Shown piece after piece: positions 1 to 9,800 of a stretch of 33,595 bases of DNA; the first letter of the stretch is position 1; every line of letters begins with the position of its first letter. The stretch is taken from positions 1-33,595 of the forward strand of contig JADFPE010000015.1 of the NCBI GenBank assembly GCA_022562495.1, in the 5' to 3' direction. A program made the position numbers and the translations under genes. The DNA is from Acidobacteriota bacterium. Its GTDB lineage: Bacteria > Acidobacteriota > Vicinamibacteria > Vicinamibacterales > UBA8438. The notes under the pieces were generated by a model, which worked only from the letters and a program-made list of their open reading frames with translations, made no database searches and was not told where the DNA came from.

Positions 1-1
1 G

Positions 2-80
2 CTCCCTCGTCTCGCCTTGCCAGACCGGCGCATCGCCACCCTCGGTGCGACGCGCGACTTTCACCACGGACTGCTAGGGG
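2..80 (+). repeat. Dispersed repeat, copy A (long form)
   Basis: The core at 44-80 (GGTGCGACGCG...ACTGCTAGGGG) matches copy C at 21826-21862 at 36 of 37 positions. The preceding 42 bases also align without gaps to the sequence before copy E at 29618, so this is a long copy of about 79 bp. Five copies were found in the window, all in the same orientation. It is non-coding here. Its nature (REP-like element, regulatory element or remnant of a mobile element) is unknown. Confidence 0.75.
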
Positions 81-87
81 GCGGTTG

Positions 88-165
88 CTGGGGTGATGAG
101 CTCCGGCAAGTCCTCTCGAGAACACCGACTTGCCCGTCCCGATCTCTGGGGTGATGAGCTCCGGC
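88..165. repeat. 20-bp direct repeat
   Basis: A 20-bp sequence beginning CTGGGGTGATGAG occurs perfectly at 88-107 and again at 146-165, 58 bp apart. The first unit continues into bases that would read DELRQVLSR, similar to the DELRGVLSR tail of the phosphatase gene at 21885. This may be a degenerate relic or chance. No gene covers the area. Confidence 0.6.
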
Positions 166-243
166 CAACGCAGCCCCAGGAGGCTGCGTTGGCGAGCTAC
201 GCTCGCCCGCCCACGCGGCCTCCGGCCGCCAACTCCTTGGCGG
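164..243. repeat. Array of four adjacent hairpins
   Basis: Four perfect inverted repeats lie head to tail: a 12-bp stem at 164-175/182-193, a 7-bp stem with TAC loop at 191-207, a 6-bp stem with TCC loop at 215-229, and a 7-bp stem at 226-243. TAC-loop hairpins also mark the right end of the IS200-like element at 16096-16135, so this could be the end of a related lost element or a REP-type unit. From 244 to 538 I see no gene, promoter or RNA. Confidence 0.5.
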
Positions 244-538
244 TGCGATGGGAGCGTCTCCAAAATGTCTCTCGGGGGTCGCGGCCCATTGGCTGGAGCC
301 GGACGCGGCGTGGAGGGGTCTAACCGGTTAATATCGCCTATCGTCACTCCTGCCTATTCCCACGCGGTATTTCTTGTTCTCTTGTACTTCTGATGCACTC
401 GCGCCTTCATGCCGAAGATCGCGCCCGTGTTCGGCCGTCAAGACGGCGAAAATATCCACAACCCGGCCGGAGGAGATCGATTCGCGCACCAACACCACAG
501 GGAGCGCCCAGAGCCCACAGCCATCGAGCAAGGATGCT

Positions 539-2458
539 CTAGCGGAGGCTTTTTAGGTAGTTCACCAGATTCCAGATGTCGGGCTCGGTGAGCCGTTCGC
601 GGAAGGCATCCATGGCGAAGTCGGGCTCGATCCCGTCGCGAATCGCGACAAACAGCTCGCCGTCGCTGGAACCGTGCTGCCACGTGGTGTCGGCGAGGTT
701 CGAGGGGCGAGCCCCGTAGGCCGCCGTGGCGGCAGCCAGCCGGCCGTCACCCCGCCCCGTCGACCCGTGGCACGTGGCGCAGTGTCTCGCGTAGGTCGCG
801 GCGCCGGCCTCCACCGACTCGGGCGTGGTCGGCGTCGGGTTCGCCAACGCCCCGGCCTCCGGGTGGCTGTGCGGCTCGGTCGGATGAGCCGTCTCGCTGT
901 CTTCCGGCGGGCGAAGCAGTGCTGCCGTGCTCTCGCGAACGAAACGGTTGCCCCCAATCCCATCCGCGTACACCGCCACGTCCACCGGCGTCTGTCCCCT
1001 GCGGTTCTCCGCACTGACATCGCCACCGCGGTCCATCAGCAACTCGATGACGGTGTTCATGCCAAGGGACGCCGCGGCGTGCAGGGCCGTGTCGCCACCG
1101 TCGTTGGCGGCGTTGACGTCGGCGCCCAGCTCCAACGCAACCGTCACCGTCTCGAGCGCACGCCGTTCCTCCGCCTCCGGGATCCGCGTGCCAAGCTCGG
1201 CCGACGCGACGGGGTTGTATGACGAGAAGTCACGACGGTTCTTGATGAACGCGCTGCCTCCGCCCCAACTGTAGCCGAGCCCCGCCGCCGCCATCAGCGG
1301 TGTCGTACCGTTGCTGCTGGCCAGCCGCAGATCCGCGCCCGCCTCGACCAGGACGCGCATCATGTCGACCTCGAGGAACTTGGCGGCCAACCAGAGCGGG
1401 GTAGCACCGACCCACCGAGCCATGAAGGCAAAGTCGTGGCTCCAACGCCGGACCGGCGTCCCCTTGATGAGTCGCGCGTTCGGATCTGCGCCATGCGCGA
1501 CCAGCGCCCGCACCAGGCTCACGCCGGCGCCCGGATCGAGGTTCAGGACATCCCGGTCCAGCAGATTGCCTCTGACCACCGCGGCATGGAGCGCGGTGTA
1601 GCCGAGTGGGGCGGCGTTCGCATCAGCCCCCTCGTCCAGCAGGTACGCCGCGAGCGACCCGTGACCGCTGTGCGCCGCGATCACCAGCGCGGTGTTCCCG
1701 TCGGCCGTGGTGTCCTCCACATCGGCTCCAGCGGCGACCAACAACCGGGCCGACTCCAGATCGCCTGACCGCGCCGCAAACAACAAGGGGGTGCTGCCAC
1801 CTTGCTCCACCTCTTCCAGCGAGATGCCGCCCGACGCCGACCCGGCGGACCGGCTGCCGCCCATGCTGAAAACAAGCGTTCGGGTCGAGGAGCGGGCGTG
1901 GACGTCCGCGCCATGATCGAGGAGCGCCCGCGTGATCTCCGGATGCCTGTTTGCCACCGCCCACATGAGCGCCGACTGGCCGCGGGTCGTCTCGGTCGCG
2001 TTCACCTCCGCGCCACGGTCCACCAGGGCGTCCACTGCCTCGAGGCTGCCCGCGCGCGCGGCGGCCATGAGCACGGTCTCCCCGCTCGCGAGGGTCGCGT
2101 TCGGATCGGCCCCGGCCACCAGCAGGCGGCCAACGAGGGCGGCGTTCCCACTGGTGCACGCCATGACGAGCGGCGTCACCTCGAGGTCGTTCGCCACGTT
2201 GACGTCCGCCCCGGCGCCGATCAGCAGATCGGCAAGCTCCAGATTCTCCCAGTGAACCGCCCAGTGGAGCGCCGTCGCACCATCGGGCTGCGGCGCGTTC
2301 ACGTCGACCTGCTCCGTCAGCAGAGCGCGCACAGCGTCGTGGTCCTGGTTCCGCACCGCCTCGATCAACGGAGGTGTCCCCGATTGGCCGTACAGCGCGA
2401 CTGCAGACACGGCAAGACCGGCGGCCATCAGCGCTGCTCGGGACAGTCGAGAGATCAC
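539..2458 (-). CDS. Ankyrin-repeat protein with C-terminal cytochrome c domain
   Basis: A 639-residue exported protein. The start is GTG at 2458, preceded by AAGG eight bases upstream. Residues 1-25 form a signal peptide ending near LYGQ. Residues of about 28-525 are ankyrin repeats, seen as repeated TPL..AA...G....V..L...GADVN units. A linker rich in Pro, Thr and Glu follows. The C-terminal roughly 90 residues are a single c-type cytochrome domain with heme motif CATCH at 560-564 and a likely axial Met near 616. Ankyrin repeats are protein-binding scaffolds, so the protein probably tethers a small electron carrier to a partner in the periplasm. The partner is unknown. It lies alone, 146 bp downstream of the DUF1552 gene on the same strand. 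Confidence 0.88.
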   Translation of the reverse strand: MISRLSRAALMAAGLAVSAVALYGQSGTPPLIEAVRNQDHDAVRALLTEQVDVNAPQPDGATALHWAVHWENLELADLLIGAGADVNVANDLEVTPLVMACTSGNAALVGRLLVAGADPNATLASGETVLMAAARAGSLEAVDALVDRGAEVNATETTRGQSALMWAVANRHPEITRALLDHGADVHARSSTRTLVFSMGGSRSAGSASGGISLEEVEQGGSTPLLFAARSGDLESARLLVAAGADVEDTTADGNTALVIAAHSGHGSLAAYLLDEGADANAAPLGYTALHAAVVRGNLLDRDVLNLDPGAGVSLVRALVAHGADPNARLIKGTPVRRWSHDFAFMARWVGATPLWLAAKFLEVDMMRVLVEAGADLRLASSNGTTPLMAAAGLGYSWGGGSAFIKNRRDFSSYNPVASAELGTRIPEAEERRALETVTVALELGADVNAANDGGDTALHAAASLGMNTVIELLMDRGGDVSAENRRGQTPVDVAVYADGIGGNRFVRESTAALLRPPEDSETAHPTEPHSHPEAGALANPTPTTPESVEAGAATYARHCATCHGSTGRGDGRLAAATAAYGARPSNLADTTWQHGSSDGELFVAIRDGIEPDFAMDAFRERLTEPDIWNLVNYLKSLR

Positions 2459-2489
2459 GCGCGTTCTACCTTGAACAGGGTCGTTCTGT

Positions 2490-2538
2490 GTGGCGCAGGC
2501 CTTCAGGCCTGCGAGGCAAGGCTGCAGCCTTGCCCCAC
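2490..2538. repeat. Double-palindrome REP-like element
   Basis: Two abutting palindromes lie between the ankyrin-cytochrome and DUF1552 genes. GCAGGCCT (2495-2502) pairs with AGGCCTGC (2505-2512), and a perfect 20-bp palindrome sits at 2515-2534. The outer GTGG (2490-2493) and CCAC (2535-2538) can close the whole unit into a cruciform. No T-run follows, so it looks like an intergenic REP-type repeat rather than a terminator. Confidence 0.6.
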
Positions 2539-2604
2539 GGATGTCTCCGACTCATAGACGCCGGCGAAGCCCACCGACTCTCTTCTGACTGCTCGAGCAT
2601 CGGT

Positions 2605-3987
2605 TCAGAGATCCAGCCTCCCCGTGCTGTCATGGATGGCATCCATGCGCATGCCCAGTTTCTCGAGCACGGTCAGGTGCAGGTTGGCGAGCGGCGTGCC
2701 CCCCTTGGCGGACGAGTAGGCCGTGACACCCTCCGTGTCGGCGGCATACCGGATGTGACGACCGCCGGTGAGCTGGCCCGCACCGCCGCCCGCCAGCACG
2801 ATCGGCAGGTTCCACGGTTGATGGCTCCCCGAGGACATGCCCGCCCCGTAATAGAGGATCACATGGTCGAGCAACGACCCCTCGCCATCCGGGGTCTCTC
2901 GCAGCCGGTCGAGGTAATAGGCAAACTGCTCGGCGTGATGAATGTTGATCTGAAGCAGCTGCTCCTGACTTGCGGCGCTGCTCTCGTGTGACAAGGGGTG
3001 GTGCCCGCCGGGGGCGCCCACCTCAGGATAGGTGCGGCTGCTGAACTCGCGGCCCACCATGAAAGTAATGACACGCGTCAAGTCGCTCTGATACGCCAGC
3101 ACCTGCAGATCGAACATCAACCGCGCATGCTCGGCGAAGGTCGCCGGGACACCCGCGGGCTGGTCGAACGCCGGCAGCTCGCGAGACACCTGTTCCTCGG
3201 CGCGCTGGATCCGCCGCTCGATGTCTCGCACCGCGTCCAGGTACTCGCTCAGCTTGCCGGCATCACTCGGGCCGAGTCCGCGGCTGAGATCCGCGACCTT
3301 GTCCGTCACCGAGTCGAGGAGGCTGCGGTCCCGCCGCATCCGCGCGTGTCGCGCGGCCGGGTCGGTGCTGCCGCCATCGCCGAACATCCGCTCGAACACG
3401 ACCCGCGGGTTGTGCTCCATCGGCAGCGGCGTCTGAGGACTGCGCCAGGTGATGGTGTGGCTGTAGGTGCAGCTGTACCCGCCGTCGCACGTGCCGGCCC
3501 CCTTGTCACCCGACTCCAGAGACAGCTCTAGCGACCCGAGCTGCGTGTCCCCCCCGAGCTCCCGCGCGATCAGCTGGTCGAGCGAGACGCCGGCGAGGAA
3601 ATCACTCCCTTCCTGACCGAACGGTCTCGGGATCGCGCCGGTGAGGAACTTCGTGGCGCAGCGGCCATGGACCGCGCCGCTCTGGGCGGTGAGGCCGTTG
3701 ACGTTCTGGGTCAGACCGGTCAGCACGAGCAGGCGGTCCCGAAACGGCTCCAGCGGCTTCAAGATCGGCGAGAACTCGAACCCGGCGCCGTCGGTGGCCG
3801 GCGTCCACTGGTCGATGACGACCCCGTTCGGCACATAGACCACGCCGAAGCGCCTGATCGGCCTGGCCGGCGTCTGAGCGAGCGCGGTCATCGCCGGGAC
3901 CATCCCGTCGAGAAGGGGCAACGCCACCGTCGCGCCGATGCCACGCAGCACCGTGCGTCGAGGAATGGCCTTCTTGGTGATCATCAT
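2605..3987 (-). CDS. DUF1552 family secreted protein
   Basis: 460 residues. The N-terminus carries a Tat-like motif (PRRTVLRGIG, residues 9-18) followed by a hydrophobic stretch and an AQTPA cleavage region, so export is likely. The body matches the DUF1552 family pattern: VVYVPNGV near residue 50, later HHPLSH, and a C-terminal LANLHLTVLEKLG segment. The family is common in Planctomycetes and Acidobacteria, nearly always beside a DUF1592 cytochrome, and resembles the sulfatase/alkaline-phosphatase-like DUF1501 group. Its reaction is unknown. The start ATG is preceded by GGAGG eight bases upstream and overlaps the stop of the upstream DUF1592 gene as ATGA, so the two are translationally coupled. 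Confidence 0.9.
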   Translation of the reverse strand: MMITKKAIPRRTVLRGIGATVALPLLDGMVPAMTALAQTPARPIRRFGVVYVPNGVVIDQWTPATDGAGFEFSPILKPLEPFRDRLLVLTGLTQNVNGLTAQSGAVHGRCATKFLTGAIPRPFGQEGSDFLAGVSLDQLIARELGGDTQLGSLELSLESGDKGAGTCDGGYSCTYSHTITWRSPQTPLPMEHNPRVVFERMFGDGGSTDPAARHARMRRDRSLLDSVTDKVADLSRGLGPSDAGKLSEYLDAVRDIERRIQRAEEQVSRELPAFDQPAGVPATFAEHARLMFDLQVLAYQSDLTRVITFMVGREFSSRTYPEVGAPGGHHPLSHESSAASQEQLLQINIHHAEQFAYYLDRLRETPDGEGSLLDHVILYYGAGMSSGSHQPWNLPIVLAGGGAGQLTGGRHIRYAADTEGVTAYSSAKGGTPLANLHLTVLEKLGMRMDAIHDSTGRLDL

Positions 3988-6530
3988 GATTCGGACCTCC
4001 GCATCCTGAACGGCGTGCTCTCGACGATGCCCAGGATCAAGGACGACCAGCGGTAGTCGTCCGCCTCGGCCCCGCGTCTAATCGAGCGGATGACCGGGCG
4101 GTCGTAGTACTCGAGCCCACGGCCGAGCCCGTACGTCAGCAGCTTTTCGGTCAGGGTTTCGACGAACTGCTCGGAGCGGCTCAGCAGCACACGCCGCAGG
4201 CCGGCCGGCCCCTCGAACGTCGTGACGCCGTCGGCAAGCACGGCCGACGCGTCAACGGGGAGGCCGGCGTCGGTCGTGCGCCATTGCCCGAGCGCGTCGA
4301 AGTTCTCGAGCGCGAAGCCAAGCGGGTCCATCGGCGCGTGGCAGTTGGCACAGACCGGACTCCGACGATGTTGCGCCAGACGCTCGCGGACCGTGCGGGG
4401 CTCGCCGGCCGGTCCGGCCTCCGGCAGCGGCGGCACGTCCGGGGGCGGCGGCGGGGGGGGCGTGCCCAGAATGTTCTCGAGCAACCACTTCGCCCGCAGC
4501 ACCGGCGACGTCCGGTTGCCATACGACGTGACCGACAGGATGCTCCCGTGGCCGAGCAGGCCCCGGCGCCGCTCATCGCTCAACGTCACCCGCCGGTAGC
4601 GGCTCCCGCGCACGTTCGGGATGCCGTAGTGCTCGGCGAGCCGTTCGTTGAGAAACGTATAGTCCGCGCGCAGCAGGTCGACGACGCTCCGGTCCTCGCG
4701 CAGCTGGCTCCCGACGAACAGCTCGGTTTCACGCTGAAAGGCCTCGCGCAGGTTCTCGTCGAACCGGGGAAACAGGTTCGGGTCCGGTGTGATGCCGCCG
4801 ACCCGACGCAGCGTCAGCCACTGGCTGACGAAATTGTCCACGAGCGCCGTCGCGCGTCCATCGGCCAACATGCGCCGCACCTGCTGTTCGAGGACGCCCG
4901 GATCGGACAGCGCGCCGTTGGCCGCAACGTCGAGGAGCTCGTCGTCCGGAATGCTGCTCCAGAGGAAGAACGACAACCGGGAGGCGAGCTCGAGGTCGCT
5001 GAGCTGGTACGGGGTGCCCGGGGCCACGCCGACCGGATCGCGCTCGATGCGGAACAGGAACTCCGGGTCGATCAGGATACGTTCGAGCGCCGCCTGGATG
5101 CCCGCCTCGAAGCCACGCGCGGCCCGGCCGGTCTCGTAGAACGGCAGTAGCGGCTGGATATCGTCGTCGGTGACCGGTCGGCGAAACGCGCGGCGCGCCA
5201 GTCTAGAGAGGATCGTGCGGGCGCATCGCCCCTCGGCATTGTCTGAGTCGCCGTCGGGCCGGCAGACGAAGATCCGGTCTCGGCTGGCTGTCTCACCCGG
5301 CCCCGTCACCGCGTACGGGCCATCGATGGCGACGCTCTCCAGCCCCGGTCCCTCTGGTCGTAACGACGTGTCAGTGGTCTCGGTGACTGTGGCGCCATAC
5401 TCGGTGAGCCGCGGCTGCCGCACACCCTCGTGCTCCCACGACCGGCCGACGAACGAGACCCCGACCACCCGCGTACCGGCGCGCACCGCCACACGAACCA
5501 CGAGGTCAGCGTCTGCACCGGTCCGGTAGTCGTCCCACTCCTGGGTCGGGTACCCGGCGTTGCCGGCGGCCACGAACGTCCCGGAGAAACTGAGGGGCGC
5601 TGGCTTTCCCGGAGCCGTGCCACCCACGCTGAACCGCGCGACGCGCCGGCCATCCAGCCGCACGTCGAGGTCGTGCGCCTCGTCGAGGTTGACGATGTAC
5701 TCGTAGACACTCCGTTTCAGCCGAAGCCTGATGACATACTCGCCGTCGAGCGGAAAGTGATGGTGAACCGCGATGCCGGCGCGCGACCCGAACGGGAGAT
5801 CCTCACTCATCCGGTCGTTCTGCGCCATGTTGATCGGGACGACGTAGGTCTTCGAGGTGAAGCCCGGCCCGATCGTCGGGTCGCCCACCGCGAGCCGACT
5901 GATGCGTCGGGCCGCCGACATGTAGCGCTCCATCAGCACCGGCGAGAGCGCGAGCGTCCCGGCGAGGTTGTCGAACCCGTGACCCGAATCGTCAGCCGGC
6001 AGCAGCGCCTGGCCGTCGATGTCGAGCGCGAGGAGATCGCGGATGGCGTTCGTGTACTCGGCCCGGTTCAGGCGATGTGTCGGAACACGACCCGGTTCCA
6101 GTGTGGCCGCGGCGGCGCGGTCGAGTGAGTCTTCCAGCCACGTTTGGAACCCCGTGTAGGCCTCGGGATCAGGCCGCGGCCGGCGGGCAGGCGGCATCAT
6201 CCCGCCGCGTAGCTTCTGGACCACCTTTTCCCAGATCTCGGGCGCCTCGCCGACGTTGGCGACGTCCATCGTGTCGAGCGCCAACCCGCCGGTTTGCAAC
6301 CGCTGATTGTGACAGGTGACGCAGTATCGATCGAGGAGCGCGCGCTGGGGGCTTGGCGATGAGGACGTGGAGCTCGAGCGTTGGTGTTGTGACGTGGCTG
6401 TCTGCGCGCGTGTCACCTCGCCCGGCTCGTCCCGCCCAGCGGCCAGCACCTGCAGGGTGCCGGCCCCGGCCAGCACGAGTCCAAGGCCGCCCACAACGAC
6501 CCGTGACAAGCGTCTTCTGGTCATCAGCAT
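3984..6530 (-). CDS. DUF1592-type multidomain cytochrome c protein
   Basis: About 848 residues from ATG 6530. GTG 6557 and ATG 6524 are alternative starts, and none has a strong ribosome site. A signal segment (VVVGGLGLVLAG) precedes a heme-binding CVTCH, at residues 79-83 counted from the GTG. The Planctomycete-type domains follow in order: DUF1587 (RLNRAEYTNAIRDLL), a carbohydrate-binding-like middle region, DUF1595 (LARRAFRRPV), DUF1592 (LASRLSFFLWSSIPD), DUF1588 with a Pro-rich run and a second heme-like motif CANCH, and DUF1585 at the C-terminus. Such proteins are presumed periplasmic redox proteins acting with the partner DUF1552. Substrate is unknown. The ATGA overlap with the DUF1552 gene makes a two-gene operon. 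Confidence 0.9.
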   Translation of the reverse strand: MLMTRRRLSRVVVGGLGLVLAGAGTLQVLAAGRDEPGEVTRAQTATSQHQRSSSTSSSPSPQRALLDRYCVTCHNQRLQTGGLALDTMDVANVGEAPEIWEKVVQKLRGGMMPPARRPRPDPEAYTGFQTWLEDSLDRAAAATLEPGRVPTHRLNRAEYTNAIRDLLALDIDGQALLPADDSGHGFDNLAGTLALSPVLMERYMSAARRISRLAVGDPTIGPGFTSKTYVVPINMAQNDRMSEDLPFGSRAGIAVHHHFPLDGEYVIRLRLKRSVYEYIVNLDEAHDLDVRLDGRRVARFSVGGTAPGKPAPLSFSGTFVAAGNAGYPTQEWDDYRTGADADLVVRVAVRAGTRVVGVSFVGRSWEHEGVRQPRLTEYGATVTETTDTSLRPEGPGLESVAIDGPYAVTGPGETASRDRIFVCRPDGDSDNAEGRCARTILSRLARRAFRRPVTDDDIQPLLPFYETGRAARGFEAGIQAALERILIDPEFLFRIERDPVGVAPGTPYQLSDLELASRLSFFLWSSIPDDELLDVAANGALSDPGVLEQQVRRMLADGRATALVDNFVSQWLTLRRVGGITPDPNLFPRFDENLREAFQRETELFVGSQLREDRSVVDLLRADYTFLNERLAEHYGIPNVRGSRYRRVTLSDERRRGLLGHGSILSVTSYGNRTSPVLRAKWLLENILGTPPPPPPPDVPPLPEAGPAGEPRTVRERLAQHRRSPVCANCHAPMDPLGFALENFDALGQWRTTDAGLPVDASAVLADGVTTFEGPAGLRRVLLSRSEQFVETLTEKLLTYGLGRGLEYYDRPVIRSIRRGAEADDYRWSSLILGIVESTPFRMRRSES

Positions 6531-6750
6531 CGGCGCCCATCCCGGGCGCCGGGTCACCCGCTCGGCTCTCGGTCAATCCGCAGGCGACGTCCTCTCGCAA
6601 CGACCGTGTGACCACACGTATTCTACTCGACCGCCGTTCACTGGTGTGGCGAGATCACGGCGGGCTCGACGGGCCTGAAACCCTGGCTACCACGATCTGT
6701 CGGCACTCGACACAGCTGCGCGTCGGGGTCAGCACACCGCGACCCGTGAC

Positions 6751-6786
6751 AAAAGGGGCGAGTCGTGCATTATGCACGGCTCGCCC
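6751..6786 (-). terminator. Rho-independent terminator of the TonB receptor gene
   Basis: Read on the minus strand, 27 bases past the receptor stop, is a stem of about 15 bp with arms at 6756-6770 and 6772-6786. It has one wobble pair and a very short loop, and is followed by CTTTT. This is a strong intrinsic terminator. The rest of 6558-6812 shows no gene. Confidence 0.75.
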
Positions 6787-6812
6787 TAGTTCCTCAATTG
6801 CTCGACACGTCT

Positions 6813-9800
6813 TTAGAAGTCGACCTGCATACCGAACTTGATAAACCGCCCGATCCCGATCTCGCTCACATCCCGATAGCCTCCGCCAGTGGGATCGAAG
6901 TTGAGGTAGATGGCGTTCTGGACGAAGGGGGGGGCCGCGTTGAGCAGATTGTAGATGTCGATGTTGGGCTGGATGCGCACGTTGCCGACCTGCAATCTCT
7001 TGCTCAGACGGATGTCGAGCACGGTATACCGATCCTCGCGGATCGTTTCAGGCGCGGCCAAGTTGATGACCACGATTGGATTCCCATTGGATGGCAGTCG
7101 ACCCAGGGTCGTGTTGAAAAAGAGGTCGATGCCGATTGCTGGCCCAAACCCGCAGGCGAAAAAGCCGCCGCTCACACATCTGCCCGGCAGATTCTGCAGC
7201 GTCGCGCTCGCCTGGAAGCCATACGGAAGGGGGTAGGAACCGGTGAACTTGACCTGCGTGGCGGCTGCCCACGGCACGGTGGTCTCACAGAACTCGGCGC
7301 CAGGGGTATCGGGGTGATTGCATTCGTTCGTGGTCGTCTGTCCCGTGCTGACCCCGCCCTGCAGGATCCCTCCGTCGCCAAATCGTGCGTTGATGCTGAG
7401 TTGGACGCCGTTGTAGACATCGGTGAAGCCATCCGCGTGGACGATCAGCGTGTCGATACCCTGTTGCAGGAACTTCCCTGGCTTGACGTCGAACAGACCG
7501 GTGAGCACGTTCCCCCCGCCACCGGGGAGCAGGTCATTGGTGGGTACCGTGTAGCTGTACTGATCGAAGTCCTCCGGTCCGAGGTTCAGATCGTCGGTCA
7601 CCGTTTGGTTGCCGAACCAGGTGCGGAAGTAGATGAATTCCAGCGCGACGCCCGGCCCTAGCTCCTGCTGGAGCGCCACGTTGAACTGCCAGTTGTAGGG
7701 GCGATTGTACCAGCCTCTGAGGACGTCATCGGCAGAATCAACCGTGGGAATCAGAGAGCCGAACAACTGGTTGTCCAACGCTCCACATTCCCCGTTGGCG
7801 GTCGTCAGCGTCAGATCGCAATCGGGGATGTAGTCGCCATTGGCGTCGCTCCAGGTCCGGCTGGCCCTGCCGGCAATCCTCGACGCCGGATTGTTGTTCT
7901 TGGTGACCTGGGTACTGATGTAGTTCACATACCGACCGAGCGATGCTTTGACCGCCGTCTTCCCGTCTCCAAACAGATCGTAGGCGGCGCCGAGCCGCGG
8001 GCTAATGTCTTTGAAGTTCGGCACGTCATCAACGGCATCGAAGCTGAACGCGGGCGTGTACTTGCCCGCCAGCCGCGTCTGCGCTGGCACCGAGCCCCGC
8101 AGGTGGTCGAAACGCGCGCCCAGGTTGAGCGTCAGCCGGTGGACGGTCCACGTATCCTGAGCGTAGATCCCGAGGTCGATGTCCAGGTTCTGGAACTGGC
8201 TGTGCGGCGTCGCCAGCTGTGTAATCTGGTTGGGGACCCCGGATCTGAACCGGTATTGTTCGTTGTGGATGGGCTGTAGGAACACCTGCTGGTTCTTCCC
8301 GGTCATCGCGTAGTAGCCCACCTTGATCGCGTGCGAGCCGGTGATGTACGACACAGAGGCCCGCGACTGCCAGGCACCCTGGTTCCCGAAATCCCCGTAG
8401 TTCGTGTCGGAATTGAAGTTCGAGAACATCGAGCCGTACATGATGTTTCCCAGACCCTGGTCGACGATGGAGATCGCGTTCCCGGTTTCAGGGGGAGCCC
8501 CGTTCTTCTGGCGGTCAACCCGAAGCGACGCGCCCGCCTCGACCAGCACGCGGCTGCTCGCAGCGTAGGTCCAGGTGGCTTGGAAGTTGTTGTTCGGAAA
8601 GACCTGGAAATCCCAGGTGGCTTCGGGCGCCGAGAAGCTGTTGATGAAGCTGTAGCACCAGCAGTAGTCCTGCATATTACCGGTAAAGGCGAACTTGTGG
8701 TTGGGCGCAGCCTGCCAGGTCAACCGCAGCGCGTGGTCCTGGACGTACTTGTCTTTGAAGGCCTGCCGCGTCAAATCGGGTTCGTACAACGACACGAACG
8801 TACCGGGAAAAAAGTTGTTCTGGTTCTTGTTGAAGAACAGCCCCCCGATGAGCTCCTTGCTGCCCCACTTTCGGTGAGCCGTGTAGAACCAGAGCCGGTC
8901 CTCTACGATCGGTCCGCCCAAGCCAAATCCGTAGTCGTAGATCCGGTCGATCGAGTTCGGGTTTTCCAGCCCCCGGGCCTCGAGATCGGAGTTGAGGTTG
9001 TCAGAATTGAAGCGCTCGTTGGTATATTCGGCCACGAAGCTGCCAGAGAAGGTATTGCCGCCGCTCTTGGGTATCATATTGACATTGAGGCCACCGCCCT
9101 CGGCTTCGGCGGTCGCGCCGCTCGTCTCGATGACGATCTCTTCGACCATCATCTGGTTGAAGATGTTGCGGTGGGCACTCGCGACGTTGTACGCCGAGCT
9201 GGTCTTCATCCCATCGACGGTCGTCAACCCGTCGCCGGTGCCGTGGTGGGCCATCTGGGTCACGGTCTCACCCTGCGAGCCACCGATGTCACCCGCGCCC
9301 AGGCTTGTGACGTCCGCGCCTAAGGTGAGTGCGATAAAGGAGGAATAGGTTCGGGCGGTTGGGACCGTGTCCAACACCTCTCGCGTCAGGACGTTCTGCG
9401 TTCTCACACTCTGGACGTCGACCACCGGGCCTGCGCCCGAGACCGTGACGGTCTCCTCGAGGGCACCGACCGCCAGCTCGACGTTCACCGCCGCGGTGAA
9501 CCCCGCGTTCAACTCGATCCCCTCGCGCACGAACGTGCTGAAGCCGACCAGCGTGAAGGTCACGGTATAGACCCCGGGCCGCAGATCGATGATCCGGTAT
9601 CGCCCCTGCCCGTCGCTGACACCCACACGCGTCCCTTCGATCAACGCTGGGCTTGCCGCCTCCACTGTGACACCCGGCAACACGCCGCCCGATGCGTCCG
9701 AGACGAGACCGGCGATGCTGCCGGTGGACTGGGCTGACGCCGTCCCCGGTAGCAGCGCCAGCAGTGCGAGGGCCACCAGGCCCACGCGGGTTCCAGCCAT

